From assembly GCF_016056305.1 (NCBI RefSeq), contig NZ_JAECZC010000007.1, positions 255,303 to 315,377 of the forward strand: a stretch of DNA of 60,075 bases, in the 5' to 3' direction. Origin of the DNA: Amazonocrinis nigriterrae CENA67. Its GTDB lineage: Bacteria; Cyanobacteriota; Cyanobacteriia; Cyanobacteriales; Nostocaceae. The notes beneath the pieces were generated by a model. The model did not search any database and was not told the DNA's origin. It worked only from the letters and a program-made list of their open reading frames with translations. Of this stretch, positions 17,401 to 26,517 are shown one piece after another. The position numbers were made by a program, and so were the translations under genes. The stretch's first letter is position 1. Each line of letters begins with the position of its first letter.

Positions 17401-18770
17401 ATGCACTTGTTTGCTGGGTAATCAGTTTGCGTTTGATTGAACTCGAATAGCAGTTGATGGAGGGTGCGATCGCTTAAAATTTCTAAATCACAAATTCTCG
17501 CTTCTGGATTGTTTGCTGCACTTTCTACTAATTTTTGGAATTGCTCTGCTATTCCTTTGATATCCTCCACATCAAATAAAGTAGAATTATAAGAAAATTC
17601 TGCTATGACTTCACTTGCGTGTGGTCTACAAGAGAGTTTTAATTTAAACTTATCAATGCAGTTGTATTGCTTGTAAATAGAAAAATGTAAGTTTTCTACA
17701 GAATATTTTATATATTCTTCTTGCCAGTCAAAACAAAAAGATGAATCCACTTTCTTTGTATTGTCTTCCCATGTGAAATACTCTTCCCATTCATAGATTT
17801 CTTTTGCAGCTTCATCAATTTGTTGTAATAATTGAACAAATTGCGAATTATCCTCTAAGTCAGAATACAGCGGTAAGTATTTGGCAAACAGCCCCAATGC
17901 CCCTTTTAATTCATCATATTTTCTGCCATCTACACCAGTGTTAACAATAATTTTAGTTTCTCCGCTCAGACGTTGAAGTAAAATTAGCCAACAAGTTAAA
18001 TAAAAGATATTCGCAGAAATGTTATATTTTTGAACTAAAATATCTATTTTTTGGGTGACTTCAGAGCTAATTAATAAAGTAATATTCTCAGGCAAGAATA
18101 TATCTTGATTATTAACTTTTTTTTGATGTGGCAAGTTAAGATTTTTAATATTATCAATTGCTTCCTTAATCCAAAATTTTCTACCGATTTTAGTTTCTTC
18201 AGATTCTAGTATTTGATTTTGCCATTCAGAGTAATCTGCATATTGCAATAGCTCATCAGAAAGTTGCCCATAAAATTCGTCAGAGTATGAATCAGCAATC
18301 TCTTTTACCAAAACTTGTAAACTTACAGTATCAGCACAAATAGCAGGTAAACTAATAAATAATAAGTTTTTTTCTGATGATATATTCACTAGATATATAT
18401 GTAAAATTAAACCTTTATCTAAATCAAAAGGCATCTCATGCAATTGCTGAAAAAGCAGTTCGATTTGAGCAGCTTGTTGATCAGGATTATAATCACTAAG
18501 GTTGTGCTTCTGATTTAAAGCTAGTGTGCTGTTGTTAATTACCTGAATTGGAATAGACATTTCTGGTAAACAACGAAAGCAGGTGCGGAGTATCTCATAT
18601 TTATGAATCACTTTTTGCAAGGCTAATTCGAGACGACTGATATTACAATTTCCTTCAATCAAAATTGCACTATCAATACGATAAGCAAAGTTTTTATCGT
18701 TTTTTTGCAGTAACCATAGATGTTCTTGCTGTGGCGAAAGTTGAAAACCTTCCATTGTAATATTTTGCAT
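14445..18770 (-). CDS. NRPS termination module: interface domain-A-PCP-thioester reductase
   Basis: A 1441-residue final module. Residues 1-430 are condensation-like (start LSPQQEHLWLLQ), but the HHxxxDG site reads LPAICAD near 143, so it cannot condense; I read it as an interface domain that recruits a beta-hydroxylase. The A domain (about 450-950, YTSGSTGKPKG near 608) gives by eye the pocket code D-S-A-S-I-A-E-V-W-K, identical to that of the 34696-37920 protein and nearer to the His code I remember (DSELTAEVCK) than to Asp (DLTKVGHIGK). PCP LGGHSL lies near 998. The end is a reductase: NAD(P)H loop GATGFLG near 1080 and catalytic Y-x3-K in YSQTK near 1240. This implies release as aldehyde or alcohol. 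There is no thioesterase. ATG 18770 is preferred over TTG 18785 because GAGAGG precedes it. Confidence 0.9.
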   Translation of the reverse strand: MQNITMEGFQLSPQQEHLWLLQKNDKNFAYRIDSAILIEGNCNISRLELALQKVIHKYEILRTCFRCLPEMSIPIQVINNSTLALNQKHNLSDYNPDQQAAQIELLFQQLHEMPFDLDKGLILHIYLVNISSEKNLLFISLPAICADTVSLQVLVKEIADSYSDEFYGQLSDELLQYADYSEWQNQILESEETKIGRKFWIKEAIDNIKNLNLPHQKKVNNQDIFLPENITLLISSEVTQKIDILVQKYNISANIFYLTCWLILLQRLSGETKIIVNTGVDGRKYDELKGALGLFAKYLPLYSDLEDNSQFVQLLQQIDEAAKEIYEWEEYFTWEDNTKKVDSSFCFDWQEEYIKYSVENLHFSIYKQYNCIDKFKLKLSCRPHASEVIAEFSYNSTLFDVEDIKGIAEQFQKLVESAANNPEARICDLEILSDRTLHQLLFEFNQTQTDYPANKCIHQLFAEQVERTPNNIAVAFNNQQLTYAELNARANKLAQYLQKLGVGAEVLVGICVERSLEMVVGILGILKAGGAYVPLDPHYPQERLAFMLQDTQLSILLTQQHLLEGLPNYDVQTICLDTQWQAIAQESPQNLLVTATPENLAYVIYTSGSTGKPKGVEITHRNLVNSTTARISYYQEPVSSFLLLSSFAFDSSVAGIFWTLCCGGTLHLPAEGVQREVTKLVELLSQHHISHLLSLPSLYALILQQAKREQLTSLRTVIVAGEACAPEIVEHHLQLQLEASLFNEYGPTEATVWSSVYSCNYPKIRTQVSIGRPIDNTQIYILDSHLHPVPIGVAGEVYISGEGLARGYLNQSTITSEKFIPHPFSQKPGMRLYQTGDLARYLNDGNIEFLGRIDNQVKIRGFRIEIGEIEALLNQHPQVQETVAIAREDVPGNKRLVAYVIPQLKSATTVNEIRNFLKEKLPEFMVPSAVVLLKELPLSSNGKVDRKALPSPEQVRSDLRGEFVPPRTFVEEMLAQIWAEVLKLDQVGIYDNFFELGGHSLLTTQLLAKLKENFNCDISLRSLLENPTVAGLAEKLEKSCPTEVENPRLDIKSETVLDSTIYPQTVGKFIPEPSSILLTGATGFLGVFLLAELLQQTKADIYCLVRSKNIEYSHKKLQNILEAYGIWNELWSDRIITIVGDLSKPFLGLEMEKFQQLASTIDVIYHNGAWVHHIYPYSILKPTNVLGTQEILRLASHNKTKPVHFISSSGVVSSKVESGVKLAQEQDKLNDNEFPNNGYSQTKWVAEKLVQTAAERGITISIYRPSRISGHSQTGVYNSNDFLYKLIIGCIQLGSAPDTDIRDNIVPVDYVSKAIVYLSNQEKSLGKTFHLVHPQTLHSHTLIDHIRSLGYAIEQISYNEWREKLLNLTQGSLEHPLYPLVSFFPSKSQEKQTFDSGFLKFDCKNTINGLAGSSIVCPEINENLLNTYLLYLIENSLVQAK

Positions 18771-18887
18771 GGTGAAACCTCTCAATTAGGAAGCAAATTT
18801 TGGTTGTTAGGAGAAAAATTATTAATAATTAAGTCGGTATTTGCACTTTTGAATTGATATTTAATATTAAAATCATTATTTTTATAA

Positions 18888-20447
18888 TTATGATATGTCA
18901 TTAACCTGACGTTTAATATTCTTAATATTCTTTAAGCTTCTTTGGATAGCACTATTACAAGCTTGTTTTTGACTCAAGCGTTGTTGCTTGTCTGCTTCAT
19001 CAATAATTTTTTTTAGCTCATTTAGACTGGCTTCAGGTTGTGTTGCAACTGCTTTAAGAAGCAATTGAAAATTTGCCGAAATTTGGGTAATAGTGGTAGT
19101 TTCATACATGTCTGTGTTGTACTCCCATAAACCAAATAATCCTTGCTCAAATTCTGTTAATTCTAAAAGTAGATCAAACTGAACTGCCTGTTTTATAAGA
19201 TTGATGGGAGTAATTTTTAATCCCAAAAAATCAAATGTGTGGTTTTGGGTATTTTCTAAAACAAGCTTGACCTGAAAAAGAGGTGTTTGGCTGAGATTAC
19301 GTTTTGGATTGAGAACCTCTACCAACTTGTCGAAAGGCAAGTCTTGATGAACATAAGCGTCTAAGGTTGTCTGACGAACTTGCTTGAGCAAATCTTTAAA
19401 GCTGGGGTTATCGGATAAATTGGTACGCAATACTAACTGATTAACAAAAAACCCAATTAATCCTTTGGTTTCTAGTTGATTGCGGTTAGCAATATCAGTA
19501 CCCACAACTATGTCTTCTTGCTTTGTATACCAGTGCAGCAAAATTTTAAACGCTGCAAGTATTGTCATAAATAGTGTAATACCTTCTCGTTGATAGAGAG
19601 TTTTTAGTTTCTCAGTGATCGCTTTTTCTAACACGAAAAATTGGCTATCTCCATTGTAAGATTGAACTGTTGGTCGGGGGCGATCGCTTGGCATTTTCAA
19701 GACAGTTAGTCTATTACCTAATTGCTGCTTCCAGTATTCAAGTTGAGTCATCATTTCCTCTCCCTGCAACCACTGTCGCTGCCAAACTGCAAAGTCAGCA
19801 TACTGGATTGGCAGTTCAGGAAGCGGCGAGGGATAACCTTGAGAAAATGCTTTATAAAGCGTTGTTATTTCTTGGATTAAAATGCCTATAGACCAACCAT
19901 CAGAAACAATATGATGCATTGACAAAAATAATGCATGTTCTGTCTGGCTTAATTGCAATAAAGTAACTCGTACTAAACAATCTTTAGCTAAATTGAAGGG
20001 TTGTTGAGCTTCTTCATTAGCCAGCCGCAGAACTTCGACTTCTCTTTCATCTAGACTCAGTTTTTGTAAATTTAATAATTTTAGCTGAAATACAGCAGTA
20101 GGATTAATTACCTGAAAAGGTTGCCCATCAATTATAGTAAATGTAGTCCGTAAAATTTCGTGTCGTTTGACAACTTCTTGAAAACTTTTTTCCAGCGCTA
20201 CTACATTTAATAAACCTGTCAACTGCATAAATTGACAAATATTAAATGCTGGATTTCCAGGTTCCAATTGGTCGAGGAACCATAACCTTTGCTGGGCAAA
20301 TGAGAGGGGAAAAGTATTGGATTCCCGACTTTGAGGTTTGATTTGAGTTTTTGATAAAAGATTACCTTTTTTTTGGTTCAGTTTTTGTGTAAGGAGTTTC
20401 AGCTTTTCTGGGGATAAACCAGCTATTCTTTGAGAAAGTTCACTCAT
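18888..20447 (-). CDS. Stand-alone NRPS condensation domain
   Basis: A 519-residue protein that is a single, complete C domain with a short N-terminal helix (LSPEKLKLLTQKL). It is catalytically intact: MHHIVSDGW near residue 179 and PLSFAQQRLWFLDQLEPGN as the first motif near 50. It ends with a basic tail, EADKQQRL followed by several Lys/Arg/Asn, that resembles the tail of the 39182-46948 NRPS. It lies between the methylating PKS and the reductase NRPS. It would join the ketide-extended chain to the last amino acid, because the next protein starts with an inactive condensation-like domain. The C and interface domains of that module are thus on two polypeptides. ATG 20447 is preferred over a TTG two codons earlier. 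Confidence 0.9.
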   Translation of the reverse strand: MSELSQRIAGLSPEKLKLLTQKLNQKKGNLLSKTQIKPQSRESNTFPLSFAQQRLWFLDQLEPGNPAFNICQFMQLTGLLNVVALEKSFQEVVKRHEILRTTFTIIDGQPFQVINPTAVFQLKLLNLQKLSLDEREVEVLRLANEEAQQPFNLAKDCLVRVTLLQLSQTEHALFLSMHHIVSDGWSIGILIQEITTLYKAFSQGYPSPLPELPIQYADFAVWQRQWLQGEEMMTQLEYWKQQLGNRLTVLKMPSDRPRPTVQSYNGDSQFFVLEKAITEKLKTLYQREGITLFMTILAAFKILLHWYTKQEDIVVGTDIANRNQLETKGLIGFFVNQLVLRTNLSDNPSFKDLLKQVRQTTLDAYVHQDLPFDKLVEVLNPKRNLSQTPLFQVKLVLENTQNHTFDFLGLKITPINLIKQAVQFDLLLELTEFEQGLFGLWEYNTDMYETTTITQISANFQLLLKAVATQPEASLNELKKIIDEADKQQRLSQKQACNSAIQRSLKNIKNIKRQVNDIS

Positions 20448-20489
20448 TTTCAAAGGATTTTGATTACAGCTATTTTTGGGTAAATGTAG

Positions 20490-20680
20490 TAGATATTTTT
20501 TTATTCACGCAGAGATGCAAGCAAAGACGCAGAGAGAAATTAAGAGTATAGCAAAGTGCTGAGGAGCCAGCCGTATGGGCGTGTTTCCCGACTTGAGGAG
20601 CCACTGCGTTGCGGGGGTTTCCCCCGTTGAAGCAAGTGGCGTTGGACTGGCGTTGCTGAGTAGAAAGCAAGTTATTTCAA
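20490..20680. repeat. Dispersed intergenic repeat cluster inside the NRPS/PKS operon
   Basis: The 239-base gap between the PKS and the stand-alone C gene is filled with repeat words. They include cacgcagagatgcaagcaa, gacgcagagaga, GGCGTTGCTGAGTAGAAAGC (which shares its first part with the MITE ends at 5054) and GTTGCGGGGGTTTCCCCC, which can form a hairpin. About 25 bases at 20651-20675 recur in inverted order near 47130-47154. No coding capacity is believed. Confidence 0.6.
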
Positions 20681-20686
20681 ATGAAG

Positions 20687-23600
20687 TTAATTATTACTTA
20701 AGTTTTGCAAAGCAAGTATTGTCTGTACTTCGTCATCTGATAGTTTTTCAATATCTGCTAGGGCTTGAGCTAAATCTTCTAAGTTTGTCTGTTTTGCTAG
20801 TTTTTGTACAATAACTTCAGCTAACTCAGCTACTGTCGGTTGATCAAAAAAGCGTTTATAAGAAAGTTCTACTTGGAAAGTTTTGCCCAGTTGAGAAACA
20901 AGCTGAGTAGCAAATAAAGAATCTCCCCCTAATTCAAAGAAATTATCATGAATACCTACATTATCAATACCAAGAAGTTGTTGCCAAATGTCAGTTAGGG
21001 TAATTTCCACTTCGTTGCGAGGAGCAACATAAGCATTATTTAAGTTGGGACGGGGATGGGTTGTTCTAGCTTGGTTGAGTTTGGCTAATTGTTCTTCTAT
21101 GGATTTATGAGATTTTTTGGGGTGAAGCTGACTGTATAAATCTTGTGTGGAAACAACAATTTGAGGCGAATTATTACTAGATAAAATCCGATTGAATGCC
21201 TCAATACCCTCTTCTACAGTCATTCCTGCTGTTAATTCTTCTCCTGTGATATCTTTATGCCTTTCTTCAACTGCAACGGCCATTCCTAAGCTGTTCCATC
21301 TATCCCAGTTAATAGATGTGATGAAATTACTATGTTGTGTAGCATGATAGTGAGCGAAGGCATCTATAAAGGCATTTTCGGCAGTATAATCAACCATTCC
21401 TGATGTACCTGCAAAGGAAGAAAGTGAGGAACAAAGTACAAATAAATCAAGTTTAGTATTTTGAAAAATATTATTTAAGATTCTTGTTCCTTGGACTTTT
21501 GGTGCTAAAGCATTAGCTGCAATTTCTTTGGTTTTGAGTTGAATCATACCTCCACCTACAACTGCGGCTGCATGAATTACTCCGTTAATTTGACCAAATT
21601 GCAAATTTGCTTTTTTAACTACTGCTGACATTTGCTCATAATCAGCAACGTCGGCACTAATTACTATTATTTCTGCACCATAAGCTTGCAGATTTTGCAA
21701 TTTATGAATTTTTTGACTAACTACATTTTCTGCATCATGAGTTGATAGCCATTGCGTCCATTCATTTGGTTGAGGAAAAGGCGATCGCCCGACTAAAATT
21801 AATTTAGCTTGTACAGTTTTCGCTAGATATTTGGCTAAGGCTAGACCAACACCACCCAAACCGCCAGTGATTAAATATACTCCGTTACGTCTTAAACGCT
21901 GATTTTCCTGAATTGGGGTGTCTAATTTGATAGCTTCAAAATCCTGCACCCAACGATGATGTCCTCGGTAAGCAATTATCTGTTCAGGTGTTTCGCTAGA
22001 AATTTCGGTAAGTAGTTGGTTGATTAGTTGTTGTTCTTGCCAACTATTTGCTAAGGGAAGAACTACATCAATGCTACTACAAGTCAGGTTAGAATACTCT
22101 AGCGGAATTACCTTACAAGGCCCAATTATTAAAGCTTTTTCTGGACACAGTTGTTCGGAACCTGTAACCATTTGCAGATGATTAGAAATGACTTGAATGT
22201 GTAAAGTATCTTTTTGATAAAATTCCGCGATCGCCTGAGTCAGAAACACTAAGCTGTAAAAACCCCAGGATTCATACTGTTGTGGTGTAAACTCCTCTAG
22301 ATGATCTGGGGTGACACTCCATAAATGAATAATGTTGGTGGGAGTTGTACCCAATGTGCGAAGTTCTTGACACAGAAACTTGTAGTCTTGTGGTTGCTCA
22401 GGGTTAATTGTATATGAGCGATCGCTCTGACGGCTATATTTTTCCCCAACTTTGACGGTAATTACTTCTCCATCCTCTAATCTCAATCGCTTGACTATTT
22501 TTTCACCCAAGCCGCACTCATCCACCAATATTAACCAGCATTTCGACTGAGTTGTTTTGATTTCATTTGGTAAATACTGGGGTAAAGTAGCGCGTTTCCA
22601 AGTAGGAATATAGAACCAGTCAGCAATGTTAGGCTTTTTACCTAATAAAACTGTATTTTCTTCACTTAGTTTTTGGTCAATAAATGCGCTAAATGCTGTA
22701 GGTGCAGAATCGGTTGTAGTAGCTTGAGCAACTAAAATTTCCTCGCCGAATACTTCTGTTTCAGAAACCGCTGCTACTTCCACAAATCCATGAGATTTTA
22801 ATGCTTCACACCACTGCTTTTGAGATAAAAATGGATTGCCACGACTGCGTTGTGTATCCTCTAAAGGATTCATCAACAAACCATCAGTGATATCAAAATT
22901 TAATTGAGGTTCTGTGATTTCCCACAACAATAATAAACCACCTGGCGCTAACAACGAGCGCACATGATCAAGGGTTTTACCAATGTTACTCGTAACATGT
23001 AAGACATTAACAGCAATGATTACATCAAAACTGTGGAGTTCATACCCTTGTTCTGTAGGAGGTTTTTCGATATCTAGAAAACGGTATTCAACAAATGGAT
23101 AAGCACTAAAATTTTCTTTGGCTCGATTTAGTAATAAACCACCGACATCAGTAAAAGTGTAGCTTGTTCGTTCTCCAGGTAATACAGGTAATAAAGCTGT
23201 GGTGGCAATTCCTTGTCCGCCTCCAATTTCTAAAATTCTCAGGTTGACGTTTGGTGGTAGTAATTTTCTTATCTGTTCCAAAGTTGCCTGCATGATGCCT
23301 TTTAAATAGGTATCCAACGGCAATTCTGTTTTTGTAGTTTCTGTACTTTTATTTATAGCTGAAAAATACAATTCTAAAGGCTCTATTTCACCTCTAAGTA
23401 CAACTGGTAAATTAGCTCCACATTCCTCAACAATATCTACTAATTCTGGGAAATCCGCCAATTTTAACCTAGCTGTTTCTAAAAGGGTATTGAGCATATC
23501 ATTAGACAACGGGATCAAGTTGCTAAATAACCCTTGCTCTTGCTGTAAATAACCTTGTTCTACCAATACATCCAACCAGCGATATAATAACTGTCGATAA

Positions 23601-26503
23601 CGAGGAATGATGCGGGTTTGCTCATATAATTCTTCAAAAGAATACTTGCTGGAGGCATTTTTAAAAATATCTAAATGTCTCAAAGCCAAGTTGATATAAG
23701 CAACGCATAAGTTATCCAAACACTGTTTATTACTTAAATAAGTTGCTTCATCAAGTAGCTGTGTTTGAGCTTGGGTTTTCCTAATTGCTACTACAGATTT
23801 CCAAAGCTCATCTGTTGTGGTTTGTGTTTTAAATCTCTGTTGTTGTGGTTCTACCCAATAACGTTGACGTTCAAAAGGATAGGTAGGTAAAGGGATATGG
23901 TAGGGTTTTTCATGGCTATAAAAACTCGACCAATCAACTTTTACTCCTTGCAACCAGAGACGACCCAAAGTATTAAATATAAATGCTACATCTGACTTTT
24001 GTTCTTGGGGATGACGGAGTGAGGTGAGTGTCACTACCTCTGTTTTTTGATGTTGCTTGACAAACGTACTTAAAGTTCTTCCAGGCCCCACTTCCAGAAA
24101 TATACGTTCTGATTGCTTTTGTAACTCAGTAATTCCATTACTAAAACGCACAGTTTGGCGGAGATGTTTTGCCCAATAGTCGGGATCTGTAGCGGCTGCT
24201 GCACTTATCCATGTACCGCTAAGGTTGGATATGAAGGGAATTTGGGGAGGATGTAGGCTGATTTGTTGCAACAACTTGGTAAATGGCTCAATTATTGCAT
24301 CCATCATTGGCGAATGAAAAGCACCAGATGTATGCAGTTTGCGACAATTTATACCTTGCTGTTGTAACTGCTGTTCTAAGTTTGCGATCGCACTCACAGA
24401 ACCTGAAACCACACAGGCTGATGGCGCATTGCTAGCAGCCAAAGCTAATTCTACACCCAAAAAAGGTTGAATTTCTGACTCTCCCATTTGCACCGAGAGC
24501 ATCGCGCCTTCAGGTAGTTGTTGCATCAAACATCCGCGAGTAGCAACTAATTTTAAAGCATCTTCTAAACTAAAAACTCCTGCCAAAGTTGCTGCTACAT
24601 ATTCCCCAATGCTATGACCAATCATTGCTTCTGGACGTACACCCCAGGTCATCCATAATTTTGCTAAGGCATACTCAATCACAAATAAAGCAGGCTGGGT
24701 GATGGCAGTTTGTGTTAATTCTTGAGTCTGCGTTGCATTGGGGTAAATGACATCACGCAGATCAAAACCTAGATGCGGCTTGAGTAGTTCAACACAATAG
24801 TCAACTTGTTCTCTAAAATATGGTTCACTTTCATAAAGTTCTCGACCCATATCTGCATATTGAGAACCCTGTCCAGGAAACATAAACACCACTGGACGAT
24901 GACAGGGTTTTTGATAATAGGTAAAAACTTCTGGATTATCTGGAGATGTTAGGGTTGTGATGGCATCATCAAGATTTTGACAAACCAAAATTCGCCGATG
25001 TTCCAAAGCTTTACGACCTACCGCCAGAGTGTAGGCAACATCAGCCAAATTTAAATCTTGATTTTGCTGCAAGTGTTGGACTAAATTTTCTGTCGCCGTC
25101 TCCAAGGCTGTGCTAGTTTTGGCAGAGAGTACCAACAACTGAAATCTCCCCCGCACCTCTGCACCCCTGCACCCCCGTTCCAAAACAGGCGCTTCTTCCA
25201 AAATCACATGAGCATTTGTTCCTCCAATACCAAAGGAACTCACCCCCGCACGTCTGGGAGTACCGTTACTTTGCCAATTAGTTAGTTGAGTATTGACGTA
25301 GAAGGGACTATTGACAAAATCTATTTGGGGGTTTGCTTGTTCAAAGTGTAAACTGGCTGGGATTTTTTGATGCTTGAGAGCTAAAACAGTTTTGATTAAA
25401 CCTGCTACACCAGCCGCAGCATCCATATGGCCAGTATTGGTTTTTAAAGAACCGATTGCACAAAAGCCTGTTTTATCGGTACCGGCGCGGAAAGCTTCGG
25501 TTAAAGCAGCAATTTCGATGGGATCTCCTAAAGATGTGCCAGTACCGTGAGCTTCAATATAGGTGATAGTTTCGGGTGCAACTTCGGCGACAGCTTGAGC
25601 AGTTCTAATGACTTTTGCTTGGGTGTTGATACTCGGTGCTGTGAAGCTGACTTTTTGTGAGCCATCGTTATTGATGGCGGAACCTTTAATTACTGCATGT
25701 ATGGTATCTTTGTCTGCGATCGCATCTTCTAATCTTTTTAACACCACAATGCCCACACCTTCACCGCCAACGGTGCCCTGTGCTTTAGCATCAAAGGCGC
25801 GGCAATGTCCATCAGGCGAACCTATACCCCCTTCTTTATAAAAATAGCCATGTTTTCGTAATGCACTGATAGAAACGCCACCAGCTAAAGCCATGTCACA
25901 CTCTCCATTGAGGAGATTTTGACATGCTAAGTGAACAGCAACTAATGAAGTTGAACAGGCAGTTTGAATGGTATAACTTGGCCCTTGTAAATTTAATTTG
26001 TAAGAAACACGAGTACTTAAATAATCTTTATCGCCACCAATTGTTATTTGATGACCATCAACAGAATTACGAATATTTTCATTAGTATAAACATTAAATA
26101 GATAGCCACTCAAACCACTACCAGCATAAACGCCAATTGCACCAAAATAATTTTCTGGATTGTAGCCAGAATTTTCTAAAGCTGACCAGGCACACTCTAA
26201 AAACAGTCGATGTTGTGGATCAGTAATTTCTGCTTCTTTAGGAGTGAACCCAAAAAAGGAGGCATCAAATAATTCTGCGTCTGCTAATACACCTCTAGCT
26301 TTAACATAATTAGGTTGATTAACTATAGCCTTGTCTATTCCTGAAGCTATCAGTTCTTCATCTGTAAAAAAGGTAATTGACTCTACACCCGCTTGCAAAT
26401 TATGCCAGAATTCTTCAATATTTTTTGCCCCAGGAAAATGTCCTGATAAACCAATAATCGCTATTTCTGAGCCATTAAGATGAAATGCTGCTGAATCGAC
26501 CAT
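20687..26503 (-). CDS. Type I PKS module KS-AT-C-methyltransferase-KR-ACP
   Basis: A 1938-residue polyketide module. KS: active Cys in QTACSTSLVAVHLA near 183, with His blocks EAHGTGTSLGDP and KTNTGHMDAAAG. AT: GHSIGEYVAA near 628 and GAFHS, the malonyl-specific form. C-methyltransferase: SAM loop LEIGGGQG near 1095. KR: GGLGGVGLALAKYL near 1551 and a Ser-Tyr-Asn site (LCSSLSS, DYTAEN near 1704) that looks active. ACP: LGGDSL near 1858. No DH or ER. It should add malonate to the aminoacyl chain, methylate the alpha carbon and reduce the beta-keto group. This gives a 2-methyl-3-hydroxy-4-amino acid unit (statine-like) with the preceding amino acid. The start is 14 bases after the upstream NRPS stop, implying translational coupling. 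Confidence 0.93.
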   Translation of the reverse strand: MVDSAAFHLNGSEIAIIGLSGHFPGAKNIEEFWHNLQAGVESITFFTDEELIASGIDKAIVNQPNYVKARGVLADAELFDASFFGFTPKEAEITDPQHRLFLECAWSALENSGYNPENYFGAIGVYAGSGLSGYLFNVYTNENIRNSVDGHQITIGGDKDYLSTRVSYKLNLQGPSYTIQTACSTSLVAVHLACQNLLNGECDMALAGGVSISALRKHGYFYKEGGIGSPDGHCRAFDAKAQGTVGGEGVGIVVLKRLEDAIADKDTIHAVIKGSAINNDGSQKVSFTAPSINTQAKVIRTAQAVAEVAPETITYIEAHGTGTSLGDPIEIAALTEAFRAGTDKTGFCAIGSLKTNTGHMDAAAGVAGLIKTVLALKHQKIPASLHFEQANPQIDFVNSPFYVNTQLTNWQSNGTPRRAGVSSFGIGGTNAHVILEEAPVLERGCRGAEVRGRFQLLVLSAKTSTALETATENLVQHLQQNQDLNLADVAYTLAVGRKALEHRRILVCQNLDDAITTLTSPDNPEVFTYYQKPCHRPVVFMFPGQGSQYADMGRELYESEPYFREQVDYCVELLKPHLGFDLRDVIYPNATQTQELTQTAITQPALFVIEYALAKLWMTWGVRPEAMIGHSIGEYVAATLAGVFSLEDALKLVATRGCLMQQLPEGAMLSVQMGESEIQPFLGVELALAASNAPSACVVSGSVSAIANLEQQLQQQGINCRKLHTSGAFHSPMMDAIIEPFTKLLQQISLHPPQIPFISNLSGTWISAAAATDPDYWAKHLRQTVRFSNGITELQKQSERIFLEVGPGRTLSTFVKQHQKTEVVTLTSLRHPQEQKSDVAFIFNTLGRLWLQGVKVDWSSFYSHEKPYHIPLPTYPFERQRYWVEPQQQRFKTQTTTDELWKSVVAIRKTQAQTQLLDEATYLSNKQCLDNLCVAYINLALRHLDIFKNASSKYSFEELYEQTRIIPRYRQLLYRWLDVLVEQGYLQQEQGLFSNLIPLSNDMLNTLLETARLKLADFPELVDIVEECGANLPVVLRGEIEPLELYFSAINKSTETTKTELPLDTYLKGIMQATLEQIRKLLPPNVNLRILEIGGGQGIATTALLPVLPGERTSYTFTDVGGLLLNRAKENFSAYPFVEYRFLDIEKPPTEQGYELHSFDVIIAVNVLHVTSNIGKTLDHVRSLLAPGGLLLLWEITEPQLNFDITDGLLMNPLEDTQRSRGNPFLSQKQWCEALKSHGFVEVAAVSETEVFGEEILVAQATTTDSAPTAFSAFIDQKLSEENTVLLGKKPNIADWFYIPTWKRATLPQYLPNEIKTTQSKCWLILVDECGLGEKIVKRLRLEDGEVITVKVGEKYSRQSDRSYTINPEQPQDYKFLCQELRTLGTTPTNIIHLWSVTPDHLEEFTPQQYESWGFYSLVFLTQAIAEFYQKDTLHIQVISNHLQMVTGSEQLCPEKALIIGPCKVIPLEYSNLTCSSIDVVLPLANSWQEQQLINQLLTEISSETPEQIIAYRGHHRWVQDFEAIKLDTPIQENQRLRRNGVYLITGGLGGVGLALAKYLAKTVQAKLILVGRSPFPQPNEWTQWLSTHDAENVVSQKIHKLQNLQAYGAEIIVISADVADYEQMSAVVKKANLQFGQINGVIHAAAVVGGGMIQLKTKEIAANALAPKVQGTRILNNIFQNTKLDLFVLCSSLSSFAGTSGMVDYTAENAFIDAFAHYHATQHSNFITSINWDRWNSLGMAVAVEERHKDITGEELTAGMTVEEGIEAFNRILSSNNSPQIVVSTQDLYSQLHPKKSHKSIEEQLAKLNQARTTHPRPNLNNAYVAPRNEVEITLTDIWQQLLGIDNVGIHDNFFELGGDSLFATQLVSQLGKTFQVELSYKRFFDQPTVAELAEVIVQKLAKQTNLEDLAQALADIEKLSDDEVQTILALQNLSNN

Positions 26504-26517
26504 TTTTAGATAATTCC